DNA of 64,000 bases, taken from assembly GCA_964251385.1 (NCBI GenBank), contig CAXUJK010000003.1, positions 310,001-374,000 on the forward strand, given 5' to 3'. The first letter of the stretch is position 1. Every line of letters begins with the position of its first letter. Of the stretch, positions 7,624 through 15,703 are shown one piece after another. The notes under the pieces were generated by a model. It worked only from the letters and a program-made list of their open reading frames with translations. It searched no databases and had not been told where the DNA came from. Source of the stretch: CADCVW01 sp964251385 (lineage in GTDB: Bacteria > Pseudomonadota > Alphaproteobacteria > Sphingomonadales > Sphingomonadaceae). A program made the position numbers and the translations under genes.

Positions 7624-8096
7624 TGGATGATCGCAGCTTCGAGGTCGAGGAAGTTGACGTTCCCGCCGTGCCCGTCCGCGCGCGCGTCGACCTGCAGCCG
7701 CCAACCCTCCAGCCAAGCGTGCAAAGAAAGGTCGACTATCTCGAAGGCTTTCTTTCGCAAAAGCCCGCGGAGATCACTCCGGGCGAGGTCGGCGGCGACC
7801 TCTACGAAGCCGTCGTCGAAGCCCTGAAGGGGATCTACGACCCCGAAATCCCCGTCAACATCTACGATCTCGGCCTCATCTACGGCGTCGAGATCGGCCC
7901 CGACAACCATGCGCGGGTCCTAATGACGCTGACCACCCCCAACTGCCCCGTCGCCGAATCGATGCCGATGGAAGTCGAACTCCGCGTCGGCGCGGTGCCG
8001 GGCGTGGGCGATGCCGAAGTCGTCCTCGTCTGGGACCCGCCCTGGGACCCGGCCAAGATGAGCGACGAGGCAAGACTCGAACTCGGAATGCTTTAG
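7620..8096 (+). CDS. sufT: SufT-type Fe-S maturation protein (DUF59/MIP18 family)
   Basis: Residues about 60-150 form a DUF59 domain: ALKGIYDPEIPVNIYDLGLIYGVEI and TTPNCPVAESMP, with the conserved cysteine found in SufT and PaaD-type proteins. The first ~50 residues are acidic and variable. SufT proteins help mature Fe-S proteins, particularly under high demand. The start overlaps the sufS stop (ATGA). A second ATG directly follows at 7623, so the first methionine is uncertain by one codon. Confidence 0.92.
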   Translation: MMDDRSFEVEEVDVPAVPVRARVDLQPPTLQPSVQRKVDYLEGFLSQKPAEITPGEVGGDLYEAVVEALKGIYDPEIPVNIYDLGLIYGVEIGPDNHARVLMTLTTPNCPVAESMPMEVELRVGAVPGVGDAEVVLVWDPPWDPAKMSDEARLELGML

Positions 8097-8105
8097 AACC
8101 AACCT

Positions 8106-8175
8106 CGTTCGTCCCGAGTGAAAACGAGGGGCGCGGTAACGGTTAAGCGCCCCTCGTTTACACTCGGGACGAACG
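8106..8175 (+). repeat. Long inverted repeat (hairpin) between sufT and sufA
   Basis: Arms 8107-8134 (GTTCGTCCCGAGTG...GGGGCGC) and 8147-8174 match over 28 bp with a single mismatch, around a 12-nt AT-richer loop. One more pair (8106/8175) can form. The sequence is of the sphingomonad REP type. There is no T-run, so it is not a standard terminator. The last base of the right arm is the first base of the sufA Shine-Dalgarno GGAG (8175-8178), so folding may affect sufA translation or protect the upstream mRNA. Confidence 0.85.
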
Positions 8176-8185
8176 GAGATTGAAT

Positions 8186-8539
8186 ATGGCCACTATCACC
8201 CGAGCCCGCCCAGCCGCGCTAACCCTTACTCCGTCCGCCGTCACCCGCATCGCCGACCTCATGTCGCGCGCCCCCCAGGGCACGGTCGGCGTGAAACTCT
8301 CCACCCCCCGCCGCGGCTGTTCCGGCCTCGCCTACTCGGTCGACTACGTCGCCGCCGCCAGCCCCATGGACGAAGCCATCCCCACCGACGCGGGCACGCT
8401 GTACGTCGACGGGGCTTCCGTCCTGTACCTCATCGGCAGCCGCATGGACTGGGTCGAGGACGACTTTTCCGCCGGGTTCGTCTTCGAGAACCCCAACGCC
8501 AAGGGCGCCTGCGGTTGCGGCGAGAGCTTTACCGTCTAG
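8186..8539 (+). CDS. sufA: A-type Fe-S carrier SufA (HesB/IscA family)
   Basis: SufA carries assembled clusters to target apoproteins. The 117-aa protein has the three conserved cysteines: one in RRGCSGLAY and two in GACGCGESF at the C-terminus. ATG 8186 is preferred over the upstream in-frame TTG at 8180 because GGAG (8175-8178) is then 7 bases away. It is the last SUF gene and is separated from sufT by the long hairpin. Confidence 0.94.
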   Translation: MATITRARPAALTLTPSAVTRIADLMSRAPQGTVGVKLSTPRRGCSGLAYSVDYVAAASPMDEAIPTDAGTLYVDGASVLYLIGSRMDWVEDDFSAGFVFENPNAKGACGCGESFTV

Positions 8540-8549
8540 AGGTCCGAGC

Positions 8550-9215
8550 ATGGAACTCGCCCACGTCGACACCTGGATCTTCGACCTCGACAACTGCCTC
8601 TACCCGGCGTCGTGCGACCTGTTCGAACTCATCGACGAACGCATGACCGCCTACGTCCAGCGCCTCGAAGGCTGCGACTACGTCGAGGCGCGCCGCATCC
8701 AGAAAGGCCATTTTCACGACCACGGCACCACGCTCGCTGGGCTGATGGCAACGCGCGGCATCGACCCGCACCATTTCCTCGACGACGTTCACGAAATCCC
8801 GCTCGACCGCTTGACCCGCAACCCGGAGCTGGCCGACATGATCGCCACGCTCCCCGGCCGCCGCTTCGTGTTCACCAATGGCGACGCCAAATACGCGCGG
8901 CGGGTGCTGGACGCGCTGGGCCTCGGCCAAACCTTCGCGGGCATCCACGACATTCACGCCATGAACCTCATCCCCAAACCGCGCCCCGAGGCCTACGCCT
9001 CCCTGTGCGAACGCTTCGCCATCGATCCATGTCGAAGCCTGTTCGTCGAGGACATGGCCAAGAACCTCGCCCCCGCCAAGGCGCTCGGCATGACCACCGT
9101 CTGGGTCGACAACGGCTCCGATCAGGGCGGGTTCGGCGCCACCCGAGACTTCATCGACGTCCGGATCACCGACGTCTCCGCCTGGCTCCGCGAAACCACG
9201 AAAGTCTCCGCATGA
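8550..9215 (+). CDS. HAD-superfamily pyrimidine 5'-nucleotidase-like phosphatase
   Basis: The 221-aa protein has the HAD motifs in order: FDLDNCLY (nucleophile D12 and D14), FTNGD (motif II), the motif III lysine in IPKPRPEAY, and FVEDMAKNL (motif IV). The cap insert and DNCLYP match the Sdt1/pyrimidine 5'-nucleotidase branch, which dephosphorylates nucleoside monophosphates. Its TGA overlaps the dapD ATG, so the two are co-translated. That pairing is common and gives no obvious functional link to lysine synthesis. Confidence 0.9.
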   Translation: MELAHVDTWIFDLDNCLYPASCDLFELIDERMTAYVQRLEGCDYVEARRIQKGHFHDHGTTLAGLMATRGIDPHHFLDDVHEIPLDRLTRNPELADMIATLPGRRFVFTNGDAKYARRVLDALGLGQTFAGIHDIHAMNLIPKPRPEAYASLCERFAIDPCRSLFVEDMAKNLAPAKALGMTTVWVDNGSDQGGFGATRDFIDVRITDVSAWLRETTKVSA

Positions 9216-10045
9216 GCCTCGAAGACACGATCGACGCCGCCTGGGATGCGCGCGAGGGTTTGGGCACGCACACGCTCGGCCCCGTGCAGAAAGCCGTCGA
9301 CCAGGCGATCGCCGCGCTCGACGCGGGCGAGGTCCGCGTCGCCGAACCTACGGCCGACGGTTGGCGCGTCAACGAGTGGCTCAAGAAGGCGGTGCTGCTC
9401 AGCTTTCGCCTCTACCCGATGGAGACGATTGCCGGCGGCCCCGGCGCCGGCCACTGGTGGGACAAGGTGCCGAGCAAGTTCGCCAACTGGGACGCCGAAA
9501 AGTTCACCACCGCCGGCTTTCGCGCCGTCCCCGGCGCCATCGTCCGCCGCGGCGCGTACGTGGCGCCCGGCGCGGTGCTGATGCCCTCCTTCATAAACAT
9601 CGGCGCGCATGTGGGGGAGGGGACGATGATCGACACCTGGGCCACCGTCGGCTCCTGCGCGCAGATCGGCCGCAACGTCCACATTTCGGGCGGCACGGGC
9701 ATCGGCGGCGTGTTGGAGCCGATCCAGGCGGGCCCGGTCATCATCGAGGACGACTGCTTCATCGGCGCCCGCTCCGAAGTCGCCGAAGGCGTCGTCGTCG
9801 AACGCGGCGCGGTCCTCTCGATGGGCGTCTTCCTCGGCGCATCGACGAAAATCGTCGACCGCCAGACCGGCCAGATCCACATCGGCCGCGTCCCCGCATA
9901 CTCGGTCGTCGTTCCCGGCGTGTTGCCCAGCAAGCCCGACGTCTACGGCAACCCGAGCCCGCAACTGTCCTGCGCGGTCATCGTCAAGAAGGTGGACGCG
10001 CAGACGCGGGCGAAGACTGGGATCAACGAGCTGCTGCGGGACTAG
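9212..10045 (+). CDS. dapD: 2,3,4,5-tetrahydropyridine-2,6-dicarboxylate N-succinyltransferase
   Basis: DapD transfers succinate from succinyl-CoA to tetrahydrodipicolinate in the diaminopimelate and lysine pathway in the cytoplasm. The 277-aa length is typical. The N-terminal helical domain contains FRLYPMETI and the C-terminal part is a left-handed beta-helix of hexapeptide repeats (about residues 100-230: GAYVAPGAVLMPSFINIGA, GTMIDTWATVGSCAQIG, HISGGTGIGGVLEP). The start at 9212 overlaps the upstream stop (ATGA). Confidence 0.97.
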   Translation: MSLEDTIDAAWDAREGLGTHTLGPVQKAVDQAIAALDAGEVRVAEPTADGWRVNEWLKKAVLLSFRLYPMETIAGGPGAGHWWDKVPSKFANWDAEKFTTAGFRAVPGAIVRRGAYVAPGAVLMPSFINIGAHVGEGTMIDTWATVGSCAQIGRNVHISGGTGIGGVLEPIQAGPVIIEDDCFIGARSEVAEGVVVERGAVLSMGVFLGASTKIVDRQTGQIHIGRVPAYSVVVPGVLPSKPDVYGNPSPQLSCAVIVKKVDAQTRAKTGINELLRD

Positions 10046-10048
10046 GGA

Positions 10049-10867
10049 ATGACCGGCGGCCTCACCATAGTGCTCACACCCGCGCAGCTTGCAGCCGCGA
10101 TCTCGGGCGGAACGCTTGAAGCCGGGGCAACCAACTGGAACCGGGCTCTGGGTGGCGTAAGGCTGCTCTTTGGTGGGCTGGAAGCACTGGGGGCTGGCGC
10201 TCTGCTGCTGGTGCCCGAACCCACGATGGTCACCAAGGTCGGAGGGGCCGCGCTGGGCGCGCACGGACTGGACACGATCCAAACGGGTGCGCGCCAGGTT
10301 TGGACGGGGCGGGACACGCGGACGCTGACCAGCGACGGTTCCGCCGCTCTCGCGCGATCTCTCGGGGTTGATCAGGAAACCGCGCGCCAGATCGGCGAAG
10401 GCATCGACGTCGCCGTTCCGGTTGCTCTGTCGCTGGGCTTGGCGGCCGCGCGGATCGTCGCCGTGCGCAGCGGCCGTGTCGTGCTCGCCCAACACGAAGC
10501 AGCGACCCTGCGAGGCGTCGGCGGTCACACGATAGCACGGCATGTGGGACTGACCGACGCACAACTGGCGGCAAGACTTGCATCGTCTCGCATCCGGGCA
10601 GCCTCTACCTTCGTGACGCTTGCGGAGGCGGAAGCAGCAGTCTCGACCGTCATGCGCGTCAACCGTGTCGCGATCGCTAATTGGGCGCGAAGTGCGGCGG
10701 TCGGTGTCAAGACACCTTTTGCAGCAGCGGCTCCACAGGGAGGCGTCGGTCGTGTTCTTCTTCGTGGGGCGACTACATCCGTGCCCGGTCGAACGATCAC
10801 GATGGTGCTGAAGAAAGAAGCATTTCGAGGCAAGTTGTACTACGTCCTGACTGCGTATCCCGGGTGA
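10049..10867 (+). CDS. Polymorphic toxin with C-terminal CdiA-type RNase A-like domain
   Basis: The 272-aa protein has a hydrophobic glycine/alanine-rich pre-toxin region (about residues 35-145; LDTIQTGARQVWTG and a long ALSLGLAAARIV segment). It is followed by the bacterial RNase A-like fold (about 145-272): GGHTIARHVGLTDAQLAARL, ASTFVTLAEAEAAV, and the C-terminal YYVLTAYPG. H150 and H155 are candidate catalytic residues. Such domains cut RNA in neighbouring cells. There is no signal peptide and no PAAR, VgrG, CdiA or RHS part, so it is a free-standing toxin or an effector whose delivery is unknown. It starts 3 bases after dapD, and its TGA shares the A of the next start. Confidence 0.85.
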   Translation: MTGGLTIVLTPAQLAAAISGGTLEAGATNWNRALGGVRLLFGGLEALGAGALLLVPEPTMVTKVGGAALGAHGLDTIQTGARQVWTGRDTRTLTSDGSAALARSLGVDQETARQIGEGIDVAVPVALSLGLAAARIVAVRSGRVVLAQHEAATLRGVGGHTIARHVGLTDAQLAARLASSRIRAASTFVTLAEAEAAVSTVMRVNRVAIANWARSAAVGVKTPFAAAAPQGGVGRVLLRGATTSVPGRTITMVLKKEAFRGKLYYVLTAYPG

Positions 10868-11181
10868 TGTCCAACACTCCATCCAGTCCGCATCTAAGCG
10901 AACTCATGGGAGGATACTTCCATCAGGACTACGACTATCTGGGTCAAACTGACGAGGAGATCCTGCGCGAGTACGCGGTGCATCAATGGCCGGTCGACCT
11001 TGCTGCCGCCATCACCGAGCTCGACGCCATCCTGCAGACACCGCTGGTCGGCATTCTGCAGCGCTACGACGCGCAAGTCGGCGGCTTGCACGTGATGATC
11101 GGCGAGGACGATGCGTCGGCTCGCGATTGGCTCGTCAAGGCGCGTGCGGTGCTCGCTGACGCTCAAGCACGATCGTCCTAA
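10867..11181 (+). CDS. CdiI-type immunity protein for the RNase A-like toxin
   Basis: The ATG at 10867 uses the last base of the toxin stop (TGATG), the tight coupling expected of a toxin-immunity pair. The 104-aa acidic protein contains LMGGYFHQDYDYLG and a helical ELDAILQTP segment, as in the contact-dependent inhibition immunity family (CdiI_2). It would bind the toxin domain and block its RNase activity in the cytoplasm. A frame-compatible longer ORF upstream is ignored because it runs inside the toxin gene. Confidence 0.82.
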   Translation: MSNTPSSPHLSELMGGYFHQDYDYLGQTDEEILREYAVHQWPVDLAAAITELDAILQTPLVGILQRYDAQVGGLHVMIGEDDASARDWLVKARAVLADAQARSS

Positions 11182-11244
11182 ATCTAAGTTCGCGACTTGG
11201 GCTAAGAACGCCCTTCGGACAAAAACACTTTCCTACAGCCCCTT

Positions 11245-11259
11245 GTTCGTGGTTCGTTC
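11245..11259 (+). promoter_or_regulatory. Candidate SOS (LexA) box, GTTC-N7-GTTC
   Basis: GTTC at 11245-11248 and GTTC at 11256-11259 are separated by exactly 7 bases, matching the alphaproteobacterial LexA consensus GTTCN7GTTC. The site ends 5 bases before the ATG at 11265. A match to eight fixed bases can occur by chance about once in a window of this size, so position is the main support. Confidence 0.4.
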
Positions 11260-11264
11260 TAACC

Positions 11265-12350
11265 ATGGAACATAACCATATAGCTTCGCCCACGGCATCG
11301 ACCCATGAGCATGCCGTCCCCTCCTCCAACGACGACCGCACGCCCGAAAAGCCGCTGTTCGTCCCCTCCATGGTCTCGCGCGACCTCAACACCACCTTCC
11401 CACCACCCGAGCCCGGTTCCCGCCGCATCCGCCACGACGGCTGGACGCCCGACCGCATCGCCGGGTTCATCGAGGCGCTCGCCGCGTGCGGGGTCGTCGC
11501 GGACGCGTGCAAGTCGGTCGGGCTGTCCACCCAATCCGCCTACGCGTTCCGCAATCGCCGCGCGGGCCGCGCGTTCGCGGTCGCGTGGGAGGCGGTGCTG
11601 ATCCACCGCGGCCGCGCGCGCTTGGGCGACGAACTGCTCAGCCGTTCGATGAACGGCTGCGTCGAGGCGGTGCACCGGGACGGCGAGATCGTCGGCGAGC
11701 GCCATCGCCACGACAACCGCCTGTCGATGGCGGTCCTGACCCGGCTCGACCGCCTCGCCGAACGCGCGGGCGACCGCGACGCGCACCTGCGCAACGTGTC
11801 CGAAGACATGGAGGACTATCTGGACCTCGTCGAAGCCGGCGGCGACGCGGACGCCTTCATCGAAGCACGCCGCCCGCCGCCCGAGCTGGAACGCGTGCCG
11901 GAGCCCGCGCCCGCCCGCGCGCCCGGACCCTGCGGGCGTCCTGTCGGCGACGATCACGACCGCATGGCGAAGGTCATGGGCTCGCTCGGCCGCAGGTCGG
12001 AACACGCCTTCCACATCGACCTCGCCGACCTCGAGGAGCTGGAAAAGGAGGAATGGTCGGCCGACCAGATGCTCCGCGCGCATTACAGCGGCTATCTGGA
12101 CTGGCTCGACCTTCGCGAGGCCGACGCCGATGCCGACGCCGACGATCCCGAAGCGGAGGAGTCGGACGACTCGCCGCCGAACGACTCGCCGCCGAACGAC
12201 TCGCCGAGCGCCTACAAGGCGCGGTTCGCCGACGCCTTGCGCCGGCACGCGGCGCGGGTCGCGGGGTCGGCCGGCTCACCCGGCGCCCGGACCGCCAACG
12301 GCCGGGACCGCGACCCAAACGCCACGCAGCCGTCAACATCGTCAACTTAA
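11265..12350 (+). CDS. Helix-turn-helix protein with acidic, proline-rich C-terminal tail, function unknown
   Basis: The 361-aa protein has an HTH-like region (about residues 58-105: WTPDRIAGFIEALAACGVV then VGLSTQSAYAFRNR) resembling phage terminase small subunits. A helical middle follows, then a low-complexity tail with DADADADD and a repeated NDSPP unit (about 285-325). Similar proteins occur in sphingomonads without assigned function. The ATG at 11265 has no clear ribosome site; an internal methionine at about residue 36 is an alternative. No other phage gene is adjacent. A candidate LexA box lies just upstream. DNA binding is inferred from the HTH only. Confidence 0.75.
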   Translation: MEHNHIASPTASTHEHAVPSSNDDRTPEKPLFVPSMVSRDLNTTFPPPEPGSRRIRHDGWTPDRIAGFIEALAACGVVADACKSVGLSTQSAYAFRNRRAGRAFAVAWEAVLIHRGRARLGDELLSRSMNGCVEAVHRDGEIVGERHRHDNRLSMAVLTRLDRLAERAGDRDAHLRNVSEDMEDYLDLVEAGGDADAFIEARRPPPELERVPEPAPARAPGPCGRPVGDDHDRMAKVMGSLGRRSEHAFHIDLADLEELEKEEWSADQMLRAHYSGYLDWLDLREADADADADDPEAEESDDSPPNDSPPNDSPSAYKARFADALRRHAARVAGSAGSPGARTANGRDRDPNATQPSTSST

Positions 12351-12357
12351 GGAACGC

Positions 12358-12954
12358 TCATGCCCCTTCCGCCAGCAACCGCCGGGCCCGGTCGCCCGTC
12401 CAGTCGAGCTCCCCCGTCACCCGCCACACTTCCTTGCCCGCCGCATCGTACAGGATCGTCGTCGGCAGGACCTGCACGCCGAGCTGCGTCATCAGCGCGG
12501 ACTCCGCGTCCAGATATGCCCCCAGCTGCGCGAATTTCGCCCGCGAAAAAAACGCATCCACCTTGGCGGCCGCGGTTTCGCCCCGTCCTTCGGAGTCGGC
12601 GCCGTCGCTGTCCTGGCTGACCGTGATGACGCTCATCCGCCCCGCTTCCCGTGCCGCGAGCCCGTCCAGCGTCGGCAGCTCGGCGACGCACGGCGCGCAC
12701 CACGTCGCCCACAGGTTGAGCAGCACGGGCCGTCCGGCGAAATCGGCGAGCGTCACGGGCTCGCCTTCCGAATCCTGGAAGGTCGCGTCCGGCGCGGGCA
12801 GCCCGGCCTGGGCGCGGTCGACCACCCCGTTGTCGCGCACCGGCTTGGCCGCGACAGGCGCGGGCGCGGCGACCTCGCGTGTTTCCGGCGGCCCGGGCGG
12901 AGCTGCCTTGTCGCAGGCGGCAAGCGCGAGAATGAGCAAAAGGCTACGACGCAC
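12358..12954 (-). CDS. TlpA-family thioredoxin-like lipoprotein
   Basis: The 198-aa protein starts with GTG at 12954 and has a lipoprotein signal (LLLILALAAC, lipidated Cys about 14) and a proline/alanine-rich linker. A thioredoxin fold follows, with the redox motif WATWCAPC (about residues 83-90) and the cis-proline stretch VLPTTILYD. It probably works as a membrane-anchored periplasmic thiol-disulfide reductant, for example in cytochrome c maturation. It is divergent from the small lipoprotein gene at 13020, and the two share a 65-base promoter region. Confidence 0.92.
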   Translation of the reverse strand: MRRSLLLILALAACDKAAPPGPPETREVAAPAPVAAKPVRDNGVVDRAQAGLPAPDATFQDSEGEPVTLADFAGRPVLLNLWATWCAPCVAELPTLDGLAAREAGRMSVITVSQDSDGADSEGRGETAAAKVDAFFSRAKFAQLGAYLDAESALMTQLGVQVLPTTILYDAAGKEVWRVTGELDWTGDRARRLLAEGA

Positions 12955-13019
12955 AAGCGACCCTCAGCCGGTTTGACCCGCCCGGCGCTTGGCTTATGGC
13001 AGGCGTCAAAGGAGACCGC

Positions 13020-13268
13020 ATGCGAAAAAGCTGGATTGTGGTGACCGCGGTGGCGCTGACCGCGTGCGGCAAAGCGGAGGAGCTGCAGCCCGCCGCCGGG
13101 GCCGCGCTCCCCGTCAAGCCGCTTGCCGCGCGCGAAACCCCGACCGCCGACGACCTGCTCGCGCTCCGGCCCGAGGCGCGGCCGACACGGATCGACGAAC
13201 CGCTTCGCCGCTCCACCGTGCGCGCGGAAGACCCGTTCGACCTGCCCCCTCCCGGAGCTCCGCAATGA
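13020..13268 (+). CDS. Small lipoprotein, function unknown
   Basis: The 82-aa product starts at 13020 behind AAAGGAGA. It has a lipoprotein signal, MRKSWIVVTAVALTACG (Cys about 16). The mature part is short, proline/alanine/arginine-rich and probably disordered, ending DPFDLPPPGAPQ. Its stop overlaps the galU start (ATGA). Small lipoproteins of the LptM type look similar, but the resemblance is too general to name it. Confidence 0.72.
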   Translation: MRKSWIVVTAVALTACGKAEELQPAAGAALPVKPLAARETPTADDLLALRPEARPTRIDEPLRRSTVRAEDPFDLPPPGAPQ

Positions 13269-14152
13269 ATACGCGCGCCGCAATGAACAAGCCCGTGCGA
13301 AAAGCCGTATTCCCCGTCGGCGGCCTGGGCACGCGTTTCCTCCCCGCCACCAAGGCGATGCCCAAGGAAATGCTCCCCGTCGTCGACCGCCCGCTGATCC
13401 AGTACGCGGTCGACGAGGCGCGCGAGGCGGGGATCGAACAAATGATCTTCGTTACCGGCCGCGGCAAATCCGCGATCGAAGACCATTTCGACATCGCCTA
13501 CGAACTCGAGGCGACATTGCGGGCCCGGTCGAAGGCGATGGACATCCTGCACGGCACGCAACTGGAGGCGGGCAACGTCGTCTACGTCCGCCAGCAGGAA
13601 CCGCTTGGGCTAGGCCATGCAGTCTGGTGTGCGCGCGACATCGTCGGCGACGAACCGTTCGCCGTGCTGCTCGCGGACGATCTGATGTGGGGAAAACCCG
13701 GCTGCCTCAGGCAGATGGTCGACGCTTACGAGCACACCGGCGGCAACATCGTCGCCGCGGAAGAAGTCCCCGACGACCAGACCCACCGCTACGGCATCAT
13801 TACGCCGGGGTCGCGTGACGCCGCGTTGACCCAGGTCCGCGGCCTCGTTGAAAAGCCCGCCCCCGGCACCGCGCCGTCCAATCTGTCCGTCATCGGCCGC
13901 TACATCCTGCAACCCGAAATCTTCGCGCAGCTCGGCACCAAGACCACGGGGGCAGGGGGCGAGATCCAGCTGACCGACGCCATGGCCACCCTCATCGGCG
14001 ACCAACCCTTCCACGGCCTGACCTTCGCCGGCACGCGCTACGACTGCGGCGACAAGGCGGGCTTCATCACCGCCAACATCGCGCTCGCCCTGGAACGCCC
14101 TGACATCGGCCCCGCCGTGCGCGATTTCCTGTCGACCATGGAACGTGGCTGA
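13265..14152 (+). CDS. galU: UTP--glucose-1-phosphate uridylyltransferase
   Basis: GalU makes UDP-glucose from UTP and glucose-1-phosphate for exopolysaccharide and LPS sugars. The 295-aa protein has the nucleotide-binding loop VGGLGTRFLPATKAMPKEML near the N-terminus, LLADDLMWG for the metal site and VEKPAPG. The start at 13265 overlaps the upstream stop; an ATG at 13283 (MNKPVRKAVFPVGG) is a possible alternative. The 3' end overlaps the GTG start of zntB by 8 bp. Confidence 0.96.
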   Translation: MNTRAAMNKPVRKAVFPVGGLGTRFLPATKAMPKEMLPVVDRPLIQYAVDEAREAGIEQMIFVTGRGKSAIEDHFDIAYELEATLRARSKAMDILHGTQLEAGNVVYVRQQEPLGLGHAVWCARDIVGDEPFAVLLADDLMWGKPGCLRQMVDAYEHTGGNIVAAEEVPDDQTHRYGIITPGSRDAALTQVRGLVEKPAPGTAPSNLSVIGRYILQPEIFAQLGTKTTGAGGEIQLTDAMATLIGDQPFHGLTFAGTRYDCGDKAGFITANIALALERPDIGPAVRDFLSTMERG

Positions 14153-15131
14153 CGACACCACCGACGCGGGCGAAAGCTTCGCCTACATCGTCGAGGATCA
14201 CCGCGCCCGCACATTGCCCGCCGACGACGCGCACGACGCCACGCGTGGCGACAAATCGCTGCTCTGGCTCCACATGCACGGCCCAGACGAGGAATCGTCC
14301 GCCTGGAAGGTTCTGGAGGGCGACGTCCCCGATGCCGCCCGCGCGTCCATGATCGCGGTCGAAACGCGGCCGCGCTGCCAGCCGTACGACGCGGGCGCGC
14401 TCGTCAACCTGCGCGGGGTGGGGGAGGCGTCGATGGCGAGCGCGGACCCGCTCGTCTCGATCCGGCTGTGGATGAGCCAGGGCCGCGTCATCTCCGTCAC
14501 CCGCGGCAAGATGGACGCGCTCGAAACTCTCCGCGCCGCCGTCAGATCGGGCAAGGTGACCGATCCGGGCGAGCTCGTCGCGGTTCTCGCGACGGCGATC
14601 AGCAAGCAGCTCGACGCCGTCATCGCCGATGTCGGCGACCGGCTCGACGCGGTCGAGGAGGCATTGGCCGAGGACGAAAGCACCGATCAGCGCCGAGACA
14701 CCAACGCGATCCGCGCGCAGGCGATCGCCTTCCGCCGCTTCGTCGCCCCCGAACGCGTCGCGCTGCAGGAACTCGCCGACCTGCCCTGCGGCTGGCTCGA
14801 CGACCGCGACCGCTCCGACATCCGCGAGGCCGCCAACCGTTTCGCCCGTATGACTGAGGAGCTCGATACGATCCGCGAACGCGCCGCCCTGGTCAGCGAA
14901 CAGCTCGCCCAGTTCGGCGCCAAGGTCATGGAACGCCGCTCGTTCGTGCTGTCGATCGTCGCGCTGATCTTCCTGCCGCTGACCTTCTTCACTGGCCTGC
15001 TGGGCATCAACGTGGAGGGCATCTGGTACGCCGACCACCCGTTCGCGTTCAACGGCGTGCTCATCATCTGCGCGCTGATGACCGTGGTGCTCAGCGCCTT
15101 CTTCGTCGCCGCGCATTGGTTCCGCCGATGA
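14145..15131 (+). CDS. zntB: CorA-family divalent cation transporter, ZntB-like
   Basis: The 328-aa protein has the long soluble N-terminal domain and coiled helices of CorA proteins. Two C-terminal transmembrane helices (about residues 268-290 and 302-322) flank the loop FFTGLLGINVEG, where the GxN-type signature reads GIN. GIN points to the ZntB branch (zinc transport) rather than classical CorA (GMN, magnesium). It starts with GTG inside the end of galU. The ion specificity is inferred. Confidence 0.85.
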   Translation: MADDTTDAGESFAYIVEDHRARTLPADDAHDATRGDKSLLWLHMHGPDEESSAWKVLEGDVPDAARASMIAVETRPRCQPYDAGALVNLRGVGEASMASADPLVSIRLWMSQGRVISVTRGKMDALETLRAAVRSGKVTDPGELVAVLATAISKQLDAVIADVGDRLDAVEEALAEDESTDQRRDTNAIRAQAIAFRRFVAPERVALQELADLPCGWLDDRDRSDIREAANRFARMTEELDTIRERAALVSEQLAQFGAKVMERRSFVLSIVALIFLPLTFFTGLLGINVEGIWYADHPFAFNGVLIICALMTVVLSAFFVAAHWFRR

Positions 15132-15136
15132 CGCGG

Positions 15137-15703
15137 TCAGGCCTCCAGCTCGACGTCCCAGTACAGATAGTCGCGCCAGCTTTCATGCAGGTACCCCGGC
15201 GGAAAGCTCCGCCCATGGTCCTGCAATTGCCAGCTCGTCGGCCGGATCGGCCGCCGCGAGATATGCATCCCCGCCTGGCTCGGCGTGCGACCGCCCTTGC
15301 GCAGGTTGCACGGGGCGCAGGCGGCGGCGACGTTCTCCCACGTCGTGCGCCCGCCCTGCGCGCGCGGCAAGACATGGTCGAACGTCAGGTCGTGCCCGTC
15401 CCCGCAATACACGCAAGCGAAGCGGTCGCGCAGAAAGAGGTTGAAGCGCGTGAACGCGGGATATTCGCTGGGCTTCACGAACTGTCGCAGCGCGATCACC
15501 GACGGGATCTGCATCTTGCGCGTCGGGCTGTGCACCTCCCGCGCGTAGTTGGCGACGATGTCCACCCGCTCCAGAAACACGGCTTTCACGGCTGTCTGCC
15601 AAGGCCACAGGCTGAGCGGGTAGTAGGACAGCGGGGTATAATCGGCGTTGAGGACGAGCGCGGGGCAGCTGTCCGGATGGCGGATCAGGTCGGGATGGTA
15701 CAA
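15137..15703 (-). CDS. HNH endonuclease family protein
   Basis: The protein contains a complete HNH motif with zinc-binding cysteines: CVYCGDGHDLTFDHVLPRAQ, then WENVAAACAPCNLRKG. N-terminal ALVLNADYTPLSYYPLSLWPW is the usual start of this widespread alphaproteobacterial group. The TTG at 15703 is chosen because GGAGG precedes it by 7 bases and family members begin with YHPD; GTG 15709 and TTG 15757 are alternatives. These chromosomal HNH proteins have no clear established role. It converges on zntB with 5 bases between stops. Confidence 0.87.
   Translation of the reverse strand: MYHPDLIRHPDSCPALVLNADYTPLSYYPLSLWPWQTAVKAVFLERVDIVANYAREVHSPTRKMQIPSVIALRQFVKPSEYPAFTRFNLFLRDRFACVYCGDGHDLTFDHVLPRAQGGRTTWENVAAACAPCNLRKGGRTPSQAGMHISRRPIRPTSWQLQDHGRSFPPGYLHESWRDYLYWDVELEA

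Noticed and set aside
8106..8175. Rho-independent terminator between sufT and sufA
   Set aside because: The stem is strong but no T-run follows and the right arm runs into the sufA ribosome site.
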